Positions 25,269 through 33,522 of a stretch of DNA of 64,000 bases are shown here, piece by piece (the stretch's first letter is position 1; every line of letters starts with the position of its first letter). The stretch comes from an uncultured Parabacteroides sp. (GTDB lineage: Bacteria; Bacteroidota; Bacteroidia; Bacteroidales; Tannerellaceae), in assembly GCA_949296075.1 (NCBI GenBank), contig CASFNG010000004.1, positions 62,001 to 126,000 on the forward strand. Direction: 5' to 3'. The notes beneath the pieces are model-generated. The model did no database searches. It was not told where the DNA came from and was given only the letters and a program-made list of their open reading frames with translations. A program made the position numbers and the translations under genes.

Positions 25269-26216
25269 ATGAGAAGAAGCCTTTTTTTGATCATGCTCTT
25301 GTTGTGTACCTGCGCGGGATTCGTGCGGGCGCAATATGATGCGCGATTGAGCCACTATTTCATGGCAAGGCCTTATTATAACCCGGCGGTGGCGGGAGCG
25401 ACGGAAGACTTGAATATCCTCTCGTTGGCACGGATGGAGTGGGTCGGTGTCAGTGGAGCCCCTAAGTCGGCGTTCGTGACCGCGGACATGCCCTTCGCTA
25501 TCGGAAAGACACAGCATGGAGTCGGGGCGGTCGCTTTCGTGGAGTCGATAGGTTTGTTCACCAATATGCATTTCGGGGCCCAGTATGCCTATAAGCATAA
25601 ACTGTTCGGTGGGGTGATCAGTGGCGGAATACAGATCGGGTTGGTGAACCAGTCGTTTGACGGGACAAAGGTTGAGATGGTGGAGTCTGAGTATCATCAG
25701 GAGACGGATCTGGCTATTCCTGTCGAGCAGGTTAGCGGCATGGGCCTGGATCTGAATTTCGGGATTTATTATACACACAAGCGTTTTTTCGCGGGATTCG
25801 GCATGATGCATCTTACCCAGCCAGAGATCCAATTAGACGAGAACGCCTATACTTACATAGGCCGCACGTTTAATTTTATGGGAGGATACAATATTCAATT
25901 AAAGAATCCGTTGATAGAATTACAGCCTTCGGTGTTCTTGCTGACAGATATGCAAAGCTTTCACGCGGACATTACCGCAAGGCTCGAATATAATAAGATG
26001 TTTAATGGAGGTCTTTCCTATCGGGTGAATGAGTCAGTGGGGATCTTGATCGGCGTTAAGATCGGCCGTTTCCAGGCGGGATACGCGTACGATTTCCCGA
26101 CCACCGTGTTAGGCCAGGCTACCAGTGGCAGCCACGAGCTGTGCGTCAAGTATGCCTTGAAACTGAAGAAGACCCAGACCGGAAAGAATCGACATAAAAG
26201 TGTACGTATATTATAG
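25269..26216 (+). CDS. porP: Type IX secretion membrane protein PorP/SprF family
   Basis: The 315-residue product has a signal peptide (MRRSLFLIMLLLCTCAGFVRAQ) and the family N-terminus with F-x-x-x-x-x-Y-N-P-A-V-A-G, followed by an outer-membrane barrel. It is the first gene of a porP-porK-porL-porM-porN cluster in the Porphyromonas gingivalis order. PorP/SprF proteins associate with the T9SS outer-membrane complex and tether some cargo. It ends 3 bp before porK. Confidence 0.93.
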   Translation: MRRSLFLIMLLLCTCAGFVRAQYDARLSHYFMARPYYNPAVAGATEDLNILSLARMEWVGVSGAPKSAFVTADMPFAIGKTQHGVGAVAFVESIGLFTNMHFGAQYAYKHKLFGGVISGGIQIGLVNQSFDGTKVEMVESEYHQETDLAIPVEQVSGMGLDLNFGIYYTHKRFFAGFGMMHLTQPEIQLDENAYTYIGRTFNFMGGYNIQLKNPLIELQPSVFLLTDMQSFHADITARLEYNKMFNGGLSYRVNESVGILIGVKIGRFQAGYAYDFPTTVLGQATSGSHELCVKYALKLKKTQTGKNRHKSVRIL

Positions 26217-26219
26217 TAT

Positions 26220-27647
26220 ATGAAAAAAGTATTGTTAGCACTTGTGACGGTAGCCTTGCTTACCTCTTGCGGCAGATCGCTCCGGAACACCGGGGGGGAG
26301 GTGACAGGTGTCAGATCGGTGGCGTTCAATGAGCCCGCGCCGTATGGGATGGTCCTGATCAAACGGGGATCGTTCGAGATGGGACCTGCCGACAAGGATT
26401 CGCTGTGGGGGATCATGCCGGAGACGAAAGGCGTCTCTTTCGACGCGTTCTGGATGGATCAGACTGAGGTGACAAACGCGAAATATCGCCAGTTCGTCTA
26501 TTGGGTGAGGGACTCCATCATCCGTGAGCGGCTGGCCGATCCCGCTTATGGCGGTAACGACCTGTTCAAGATCACGGAAGACCGTTATGGCGACCCCGTC
26601 ATGCCACACCTTGACTGGAGCCGTCCGATCCCTTGGAAACGGGCGAACGAGGATGAACTGCGCGCGATCGAGAGCGTCTATTACACGAACCCTGTCACCG
26701 GAGAGAAGGGTTTGGACCCGAAACAGATGCTTTACAAGTACGAATGGTATGACTATACGGCTGCCGCTCTGCGCAAGAATCAGTTGAATCCTGCGGATCG
26801 GGTACGGAATACGGATATCCAGGTCGATCCGAACGAGGTCGTCATGATCTCTAAGGATACCGCCTATATAGATGAGGAGGGACGTGTGATCAACGAGACA
26901 ATCACCCGCCCGTTGAGCAGTGAGTGGGATTTCCTGAATACCCGCATCGTCAATATCTATCCGGATGAGAATTGCTGGGTGAATGATTTCAAGAACGCCT
27001 ACAATGAGCCTTATACCCGTATGTATTTCTCGCACCCGGGCTACGATGATTATCCCGTGGTGGGTGTCTCTTGGGAGCAGGCTACCGCTTATTGCGTATG
27101 GCGCACGAACCTGTACAAGGAGTCCTTGAGCTTGCCGGCCGGACAGGTGATCGAGCCTTTCCGCCTCCCGACCGAGGGTGAGTGGGAATATGCCGCCCGT
27201 ACCGGGAAAAACGAGAATAAATATCCTTGGTCGACCGATGAGCTGCAAGATAGCAAGGGATGCTTTTTGGGAAACTTCAAGCCGGGCAAGGGAAACTATA
27301 CGGAAGACGGACATCTGATCACCTCGCGGGTAGGCTCGTTCGCCCCTAATGAGTTCGGGCTGTACGACATGGCTGGTAACGTGGCGGAGTGGACTTCTAC
27401 CTCTTACTCGGAGTCCGGTCCGAGCCAGATGAGCGACCTCAATCCGGAACTCCGTTACAATGCCGCTAAGAATGATCCTTACGCCATGAAAAAGAAGGTG
27501 GTCAGAGGCGGATCGTGGAAGGATGTCTCCCAATTCATCCGTTCGGATATGCGGACATTCGAGTTCCAGAACGAGACGCGTTCCTACATCGGCTTCCGGT
27601 GTGCCCGTACGCAAATCGGGTTCTCTCGTTCCAAAGGTAAGAAATAA
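26220..27647 (+). CDS. porK: Type IX secretion ring lipoprotein PorK/GldK
   Basis: The 475-residue lipoprotein (lipobox LLTSC, Cys17) has a formylglycine-generating-enzyme-like (SUMF1) fold: GSFEMG, FWMDQTEVTNAKYRQFV, LPTEGEWEYAARTG, YDMAGNVAEWTS and the C-terminal VVRGGSWKD with IGFRCAR. PorK forms the periplasmic 32- to 36-fold ring with PorN under the outer membrane. An insertion of about 150 residues between the N-terminal motif and the rest of the fold is normal for this family. Confidence 0.95.
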   Translation: MKKVLLALVTVALLTSCGRSLRNTGGEVTGVRSVAFNEPAPYGMVLIKRGSFEMGPADKDSLWGIMPETKGVSFDAFWMDQTEVTNAKYRQFVYWVRDSIIRERLADPAYGGNDLFKITEDRYGDPVMPHLDWSRPIPWKRANEDELRAIESVYYTNPVTGEKGLDPKQMLYKYEWYDYTAAALRKNQLNPADRVRNTDIQVDPNEVVMISKDTAYIDEEGRVINETITRPLSSEWDFLNTRIVNIYPDENCWVNDFKNAYNEPYTRMYFSHPGYDDYPVVGVSWEQATAYCVWRTNLYKESLSLPAGQVIEPFRLPTEGEWEYAARTGKNENKYPWSTDELQDSKGCFLGNFKPGKGNYTEDGHLITSRVGSFAPNEFGLYDMAGNVAEWTSTSYSESGPSQMSDLNPELRYNAAKNDPYAMKKKVVRGGSWKDVSQFIRSDMRTFEFQNETRSYIGFRCARTQIGFSRSKGKK

Positions 27648-27698
27648 GGGAAGACCCCGTTAATTATTCATTGAATCACATTAAGACTATATACGACA

Positions 27699-28787
27699 AT
27701 GGGAAAATACAGAAGATATAAGAACAGGCTGGAGATGTTCCTTTCCAGTGACAGAGGAAAACGGGTATTGAATTTCCTGTACAGCTGGGGCGCGTCGATC
27801 GTTATCTTAGGCGCGATGTTCAAGTTGTTGCACCTGCCTTACGCGAACCAGATCTTGTTCGTGGCGATGGTAACGGAGTCGATCGTGTTCTTCATCTCCG
27901 CTTTCGAGCACCCGAACAAGGAATACCATTGGGAAGATGTGTTCCCGGTATTGAAATCGAAGAACCCGATGGATCGCCCCGATTTCACGGATACGCCTGT
28001 CGCCTCCATGATTAATTCGGTGGATAATATGGAAGACGACGATGTTACCGCCGGGGAAGTACATTTGGGTTCCGTCGCTGCCGGCATGAACGTGAAAGGT
28101 GGTGGCTCGCTGAATATAGAGGGTAACCTCGACGTGACCGAGGAGGATACCAAGAATCTTTCGGACAGCATAAAGAAGCTGAGTGGCGCCGCCGAGCAGA
28201 TCTCCAAGATGGCGGAGCTGACGGAAGCTACCCAGAAGTATCTGGAGCAATTGTCGGGCATATCGGAGCAGATGGAACGTTTCAGCCAAGTGACGAGCTC
28301 CCTGACCAACGTGTCGGACACGCTCTTGAACTCCTATAAGAGCATCACGGATAACTCGGCTGGCATCAACCAGAACTCGCAAGGCTACGTGCAACAGATG
28401 GAGCAGCTGAACCGGAATATCTCGGGCTTGAACGCCATTTACGAGATCCAGCTGAAGAGCATCGGCTCGCAGATCGAGTCGATCGAGCATATCAACGGAG
28501 GGTTGAACCGTATCCGCGAGATGTTTGACGGCTCGGTGGCAGATAGTTCCGTGTTCCGGAAAGAGACCGAGAAGATGACTTACCAATTGGCGGAGCTGAA
28601 CCAGGTATATAGCCGCTTGTTGCAGGCCATGACCGTTAATATGGGGTATCAGCAACAGCCCCCCTCTCAGGCGCGAGAACCTCAGCAGCCAGTCTATCAA
28701 CAGCAACCGGTCGGTTACCAGCAGCCCTATCAGCCGCCGTATGGCTACCAACAGCAGCCTCCTTATACCAACAATCCAATGAAGTAA
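27699..28787 (+). CDS. porL: Type IX secretion motor protein PorL/GldL
   Basis: The 362-residue inner-membrane protein has two helices near residues 23-42 and 48-66; the first carries GASIVILGAMFKLLHLPYAN, including the conserved proton-path Glu in the second helix (VTESIVFF). A long coiled-coil cytoplasmic part follows (about 140-305). With PorM it forms the proton-driven rotary motor that powers T9SS. The last 45 residues are strikingly rich in Gln, Pro and Tyr, ending in NNPMK; see findings. Confidence 0.95.
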   Translation: MGKYRRYKNRLEMFLSSDRGKRVLNFLYSWGASIVILGAMFKLLHLPYANQILFVAMVTESIVFFISAFEHPNKEYHWEDVFPVLKSKNPMDRPDFTDTPVASMINSVDNMEDDDVTAGEVHLGSVAAGMNVKGGGSLNIEGNLDVTEEDTKNLSDSIKKLSGAAEQISKMAELTEATQKYLEQLSGISEQMERFSQVTSSLTNVSDTLLNSYKSITDNSAGINQNSQGYVQQMEQLNRNISGLNAIYEIQLKSIGSQIESIEHINGGLNRIREMFDGSVADSSVFRKETEKMTYQLAELNQVYSRLLQAMTVNMGYQQQPPSQAREPQQPVYQQQPVGYQQPYQPPYGYQQQPPYTNNPMK

Positions 28788-28793
28788 AGGCGT

Positions 28794-30365
28794 ATGGCAG
28801 GAATATCAAATAATCCCAACTCGCCTCGCCAGCGGATGATCAACCTGATGTATCTGGTGTTCATCGCCATGATGGCGCTTAACGTGTCGTCGGAGGTGCT
28901 GGATGGTTTCGAGTTGGTGGAAGGTAGCTTGCGGACCTCGATCGATAATACCTCTCGCCGGAACAAGATCGTGGCGGACGAGATGGAGGCCTATTATCGG
29001 CAGAATCCCCTGAAGGTCGGGGAGTGGGTCCAGAAGGCCCGTCAGGTGAAGCAGTCGTCTGACAGCCTTTATAACTATATACAAGACCTGAAAGTCCGTA
29101 TCGCCCGGGAAGCCGACGGTAAGGAGGCGAACGTGGATAATATCGAGCATAAGGATGATCTGGAGGCGGCTTCCCGTGTGATGCTCGCTCCGTTACGTGG
29201 CGAGGGCAAGCATCTGCGGGAGAGCATCGACCAGTACCGGAACTGGATGGGTAGTTTCATCCAGGATTCGGCGAAGACGGCCTTGCTGGAGGCGAACCTC
29301 AGCACCACGCCTCCCCATAAGCCGGGTATCAACACCCGTTCTTGGGAAGAGGCCTTGTTCGAGAATATGCCTGTGGCGGCCGCGATCACGCTGCTTACCA
29401 AGATACAGAGCGACGTACGCCACATGGAAGGCGAGGTGCTATCCTCCTTGCTTAACAGCGTGGACGTGGGGGATTACCGGGTGAACCAGATCACCGCCCA
29501 GGTGATCCCGGAGAGCCAGATCGTGATGCGTGGAAGCCAATACAGGGCGAACATCGTGCTGTCGGCGGTCGATTCCACGAAACGGCCTGCTATTTTCGTG
29601 AACGGGAAAGAGCTTCCGGTGGAGAGCAACGGCCTTTTCACGGCAAGCGCCGGGGCTGCCGGGACTTTCCCCGTCAAGGGATATATCGAGATGCCGAATA
29701 GCGACGGAAGCGTCATGCGACGGGAGTTCGAGAGCGAGTATTTCGTGACCGAGCCGACCGCCACGATCGCGCCTACCTTGATGAATGTCTTGTACGCGGG
29801 GATCGCTAACCCGATGCGCATAGCCGTTCCCGGCGTGGCGAGCGGCAACGTGACGGCGACCATGACCAACGGGACGCTTACCCGCAAGAGCGGGGATACC
29901 TGGGAGGCAAGCCCCTCGAAGGTAGGGACGGACGCGGTTATCACCGTACACGCCCGTATGGCCGACGGACGCAGCGTGGAGATGGCGAAGACTTCCTTCC
30001 GGGTGCGGGCGCTGCCTGATCCGCTTCCTTATATCGAGTACAAGGATGCCAACGGCAATGTCCGTAAGTTCCGTGGGGGACGGATAGCGAAACGTAGCTT
30101 GGTGGAGGCGGATGGGATCCTCGCCGCTATCGATGATGACTTGCTGAACGTGAAATATACGGTCTTGCGCTTTGAGTTGACCTTCTTCGACTCGATGGGA
30201 AACGCGATTCCCGAGGTGGCTGAAGGGACTAATTTCTCGCAACGCCAGAAAAACTACATCCGTAACCTGAGCAAGGGGAAACGCTTCTATATCACGCGTG
30301 TAGTAGCGAAAGGCCCGGATGGGATCGAACGTACCATCCCGACTATCGAAGTAATCGTAAATTAA
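28794..30365 (+). CDS. porM: Type IX secretion motor protein PorM/GldM
   Basis: The 523-residue protein opens with [20 protein letters not shown], the conserved single transmembrane helix (about 18-37). A long periplasmic part of four domains follows, including the GldM C-terminal [14 protein letters not shown] region. PorM dimers join the PorL motor to the PorK-PorN ring. Its start follows porL by 6 bp, indicating translational coupling within the operon. Confidence 0.95.
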   Translation: MAGISNNPNSPRQRMINLMYLVFIAMMALNVSSEVLDGFELVEGSLRTSIDNTSRRNKIVADEMEAYYRQNPLKVGEWVQKARQVKQSSDSLYNYIQDLKVRIAREADGKEANVDNIEHKDDLEAASRVMLAPLRGEGKHLRESIDQYRNWMGSFIQDSAKTALLEANLSTTPPHKPGINTRSWEEALFENMPVAAAITLLTKIQSDVRHMEGEVLSSLLNSVDVGDYRVNQITAQVIPESQIVMRGSQYRANIVLSAVDSTKRPAIFVNGKELPVESNGLFTASAGAAGTFPVKGYIEMPNSDGSVMRREFESEYFVTEPTATIAPTLMNVLYAGIANPMRIAVPGVASGNVTATMTNGTLTRKSGDTWEASPSKVGTDAVITVHARMADGRSVEMAKTSFRVRALPDPLPYIEYKDANGNVRKFRGGRIAKRSLVEADGILAAIDDDLLNVKYTVLRFELTFFDSMGNAIPEVAEGTNFSQRQKNYIRNLSKGKRFYITRVVAKGPDGIERTIPTIEVIVN

Positions 30366-30375
30366 GATTCGCAGT

Positions 30376-31455
30376 ATGAAACATCTGTATTACATAGCCG
30401 TTTTGGCAGCCACATTTTTAACGGCGGCGCCTCTGCAAGCGCAAGAGGAGGCTGACGAGCCCGCGCGTCAGCAACAGACGCGCAGGCGTTCTCCCCAAGC
30501 GAGCCGCGGGGAGCGGAAGGAGAAGCAGGATACCGGATTGCCGGAGCTTACCGTACGGGCGCAGGATCTGAACGAGCGCCTGACGCAAGAGATCGGCAAC
30601 GCGCGCTGGATGAGGGTCGTCTATCGGCAGGTGGATCTGACACAGGAGCAGAACGCTCCCCTCTATTACCCCACGAGGCCGATGAATGGCCAGATGAACC
30701 TTTTCTCCACGATCTTCCAGCTTCTGGGCGAGAATAAGATCAAGGCGTATGAGTATCTCGACGGTTATGAGGAGTTCGACGACGAGCATCTGATCAAGTT
30801 TAAGGATCTATTGGACCGTTTCTATATCCTCTATGAGGAGGTGCCGGGGCAGCGAGGCGGGGAACCGACATTCGTGATCAACGAGAGCGACGTCCCCTCG
30901 GCCGACGTACGCTCCTATTACGTGAAGGAGGCCTGGTATTTCGACCAGAACAACTCTTCTTTCGACGCGAAGATCTTGGCGATCTGCCCGATCCTCACCT
31001 CGGTCGGGGATATGGGCGAGACTACCATGCCGATGTTCTGGCTCCCTTACGAGAATATACGGCCTTACATCAGCAACTCGTACATCATGACCTCGAATAT
31101 CAACAACGCCATGACCTTCACGATGGACGACTATTTCCGCCGCCGGATGTTCAAGGGTGACATTATCAAGACGCAGAACCTGATGAACCTCCCCTTGCAG
31201 GCTTATTGCCCCACGCCAGACTCCCTGAAGAGGGAGCAGGAGCGGATCGAGAACCAGCTGATCGGCTTCGAGAAGGCGCTTTGGTATCAGCCGGATACGA
31301 CCCAAGTGGCCGACAACAAGGAGGCGAAGAAGGAGCGTAAGAAGGCAGGACGTGATCAGAAGAGCGTGAAGAGCGGATCGAGCAAGGAGGTGAAGATCAA
31401 GGCGCCCAAGGCGCAGAAATCAGCTCCGGTACGCAGTGTCCGTCGCCGTCGTTGA
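30376..31455 (+). CDS. porN: Type IX secretion ring protein PorN/GldN
   Basis: The 359-residue periplasmic protein has a signal peptide (MKHLYYIAVLAATFLTAAP, cleaved near residue 22) and the GldN core with WMRVVYRQVDL, NAPLYYP and IKEAWYF-like VKEAWYFDQN motifs. PorN completes the PorK-PorN ring. The C-terminal 50 residues are very basic and end Arg-Arg-Arg-Arg. It is the last gene of the operon; a folded RNA candidate begins at its stop codon. Confidence 0.95.
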   Translation: MKHLYYIAVLAATFLTAAPLQAQEEADEPARQQQTRRRSPQASRGERKEKQDTGLPELTVRAQDLNERLTQEIGNARWMRVVYRQVDLTQEQNAPLYYPTRPMNGQMNLFSTIFQLLGENKIKAYEYLDGYEEFDDEHLIKFKDLLDRFYILYEEVPGQRGGEPTFVINESDVPSADVRSYYVKEAWYFDQNNSSFDAKILAICPILTSVGDMGETTMPMFWLPYENIRPYISNSYIMTSNINNAMTFTMDDYFRRRMFKGDIIKTQNLMNLPLQAYCPTPDSLKREQERIENQLIGFEKALWYQPDTTQVADNKEAKKERKKAGRDQKSVKSGSSKEVKIKAPKAQKSAPVRSVRRRR

Positions 31456-31570
31456 GCGGGTTCATCCGGGCGCATCGGGATAGGCGACACGCCTTTCCAG
31501 CCTTCGAGGTTGAGGTGCAAGGAGCCGCTGGTATTACAATGGGATCATGTGGCTTAGGCGCCTTCCCGCT
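31455..31570 (+). ncRNA. Structured RNA candidate after the T9SS operon
   Basis: A closed multi-branched fold is visible: P1a 31455-31460 with 31565-31570 (6 bp), P1b 31468-31473 with 31558-31563, then AGGCG-ACA-CGCCT (31482-31494), CAGCC-TTCGA-GGTTG (31498-31512, one G-T) and a 7-bp stem 31522-31528 with 31549-31555 (two G-T) topped by TGGT/ATCA. A strong terminator follows 20 bases later. No open frame of note crosses it. It is either a 3' UTR-derived small RNA or a standalone RNA gene; the family was not recognised. Confidence 0.5.
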
Positions 31571-31590
31571 TGAGAAACTGAAGTAAAGAT

Positions 31591-31620
31591 AAAGGACACC
31601 CGATATTCCGGGTGTCCTTT
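31591..31620 (+). terminator. Terminator of the T9SS operon
   Basis: AAAGGACACCCG (31591-31602) and CGGGTGTCCTTT (31609-31620) form a perfect 12-bp stem with a 6-base loop, followed by TTTGTGTTT. Confidence 0.9.
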
Positions 31621-31676
31621 TTGTGTTTCATGCCGCCCTTTCCCGGGAAACTTGCCCGTGTTTTCCCGGATCCTTC

Positions 31677-32306
31677 CTATGATTCCTGCCGGAAGAGGTG
31701 TATCCCCGAGCTCTCTTTTCGGGAAGAGCCTTCCACTTCGATATACGCCTTGGCTATCTTTCCCCGGATATACTGTAAAAGCCGGTGGTACCGATTATAG
31801 ATTTCCTTTTCTTTAAGTCCTAATCGTGCCGCCACCTCGGATGTGGAATAATTCAGTTCCCATCGGAGATGGAAGATCTCTCGGGCTGTCTCTGGCAGTT
31901 CGGCCACTGCCCGGTCCATAAGCCTGTGGATCTCTTTCGCCTGGTATTCCTCCAGAATATGCGAATAGCTGAGGTCATCGTTCTCCGCGAGAGTGGCGAA
32001 GTCCCTTTCACTGAGCCGCTCGCATAGCTCGTTCTGCCGGGCTTTTATGTAGTCGAGGATACGGAACGTATAATAACGCAGCAGGAAATTCTTGGCGCAC
32101 CCCTCCTCGTCGGCCTTTATTACCGATGGCGTGAGCCAGATCGCTTCCCAAAAAGATTGTGCGATCTCATGGGTCGCCTCCATATCCTTGGTCCGGTTGT
32201 ACGCCCATTCGTATAACAAACGGGCGTACCGTTCGTAAAATTCCCGGAAGGCCTTCGGGTCCTTCCCCTCTATCCTCCTCAATAATTCTTGATCGGATTG
32301 ATCCAT
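31677..32306 (-). CDS. ECF-type RNA polymerase sigma factor
   Basis: The 209-residue protein has sigma region 2 (AFREFYERYARLLYEWAYN and the IAQSFWEAIW helix, about 25-80) and region 4 (LPETAREIFHLRWELNYSTSEVAA, about 140-195) with a helix-turn-helix at SEVAARLGLKEKEIYNRYHR. The ATG at 32306 removes a spurious 26-residue extension. It is likely controlled by the FecR protein encoded divergently at 32488 and directs transcription of the SusC/SusD locus. Confidence 0.85.
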   Translation of the reverse strand: MDQSDQELLRRIEGKDPKAFREFYERYARLLYEWAYNRTKDMEATHEIAQSFWEAIWLTPSVIKADEEGCAKNFLLRYYTFRILDYIKARQNELCERLSERDFATLAENDDLSYSHILEEYQAKEIHRLMDRAVAELPETAREIFHLRWELNYSTSEVAARLGLKEKEIYNRYHRLLQYIRGKIAKAYIEVEGSSRKESSGIHLFRQES

Positions 32307-32326
32307 TGTCAGTTGGGTTAGTGACG

Positions 32327-32334
32327 CGAAAATA
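32327..32334 (-). promoter_or_regulatory. -7 box of the sigma factor gene
   Basis: Plus-strand CGAAAATA reads TATTTTCG on the minus strand, about 20 bp before the start at 32306. Confidence 0.5.
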
Positions 32335-32487
32335 GGACGGGCCTGTTGCGTACGTGTGACAGGAGAGACGCAAAAGAGTGACAATCGTGTTCAAGAGACC
32401 TGTCATGCGAACGTAACGGTTTCTTCATGGATCCGTAGGAGAAAAAGGGCTGTCGCGATTCGATTATCTATATAGAAACGAACGAAT

Positions 32488-33510
32488 ATGAGACAATCGG
32501 GAATCAAACGGGTGAAATGGCTCCGGACGCTGCTCAATCGTTATTACGGGGGGAAGGCGAACGACAGGGAGCGGCGGATCGTGGAGGAATGGATCCCTAC
32601 GGCCGGGGAGGAGGAGTCTGGTTTGGACCGTCAGGTCGCGGAGGAACGGTGCGACGAGATCTGGCGTCGCTTGGAGAACCGTTGCTTGGGAGAGGATCTG
32701 AATAGGAGGAGAAAGCGACGTTCGATACGAGTCGTGTATTATGCGGCGGCGGTAGCGGCCGCGGCATCGCTCTTGCTGATGATCGGGATACCGGGAAAGG
32801 TTGCGGATCCGGAAGCCTCACGATCTCTGGGAATCGGGTTCGAGGATGCGGATACCCGCAAGGAATATATAGTCGCCACGGACTCGATACGGAAGCTGAC
32901 CCTGCCCGATGGTTCGCGGATCTGCCTGAATGAGGGCACCCGGCTGGCTTATCAACCCGAGCGGTTTAACCTCCGGTCGAGGGAAGTCTGGTTAGAGGAG
33001 GGAGAGGCCTTCTTCGAGGTTTGTCCCGACCCAAGCCGAGCGTTTACCGTCTATCATGGCTCGATGCGCACGATCGTGCGGGGTACCTCCTTCAATATCC
33101 GTTCCTACAAGAGCTTAGGCGAGGAGGTGGTAGCCGTCAGGAGTGGCAGGGTAGAGGTACGTACCGATACGCTGCTGGTTGGTTCGTTGAAACGTGGCGA
33201 GGCGATCTTGTGGAATCGTGCCACCGGACATCTTACCCATGCCGGTTGCTCCGATGCCGATCTTATGGCGTGGATGGAACATCGGTTGGTGTTACGCCAT
33301 GCGAGCGTGGCAGAATTGGGCCTTAGGATAAAACAACTGTATAATAAGGATTTGGTGGTGGAGGACAATGCGCTGCCGGAGATGCGCTTGAGCGTGGCGT
33401 TCCCGCCCCGATGCCCGTTGGAGAATGTCGTGTCGGTGTTGGCGGAGCTATATGGCGTGAGCTGCCGGGTGGAGGGAGATCTGCTGATCTTCTCCCGGCA
33501 TCGCGCTTAG
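32488..33510 (+). CDS. FecR-type anti-sigma factor
   Basis: The 340-residue protein has an N-terminal cytoplasmic helical part (about 1-80), one membrane helix (VYYAAAVAAAASLLLMIGIP, about 84-103), the FecR beta domain (about 125-225, with TLPDGSRICLNEGTRLAYQP and WLEEGEAFFEV) and a C-terminal DUF4974-like STN-binding module (about 262-338). It holds its cognate sigma factor inactive until a SusC receptor signals substrate. It ends 12 bp before the SusC gene and runs away from the sigma gene, an unusual arrangement. Confidence 0.88.
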   Translation: MRQSGIKRVKWLRTLLNRYYGGKANDRERRIVEEWIPTAGEEESGLDRQVAEERCDEIWRRLENRCLGEDLNRRRKRRSIRVVYYAAAVAAAASLLLMIGIPGKVADPEASRSLGIGFEDADTRKEYIVATDSIRKLTLPDGSRICLNEGTRLAYQPERFNLRSREVWLEEGEAFFEVCPDPSRAFTVYHGSMRTIVRGTSFNIRSYKSLGEEVVAVRSGRVEVRTDTLLVGSLKRGEAILWNRATGHLTHAGCSDADLMAWMEHRLVLRHASVAELGLRIKQLYNKDLVVEDNALPEMRLSVAFPPRCPLENVVSVLAELYGVSCRVEGDLLIFSRHRA

Positions 33511-33522
33511 GCCAGTGTATGT

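Noticed and set aside
26235-27614. 459-codon minus-strand frame opposite porK
   Set aside because: porK has all SUMF1-type motifs; the antisense product has none.
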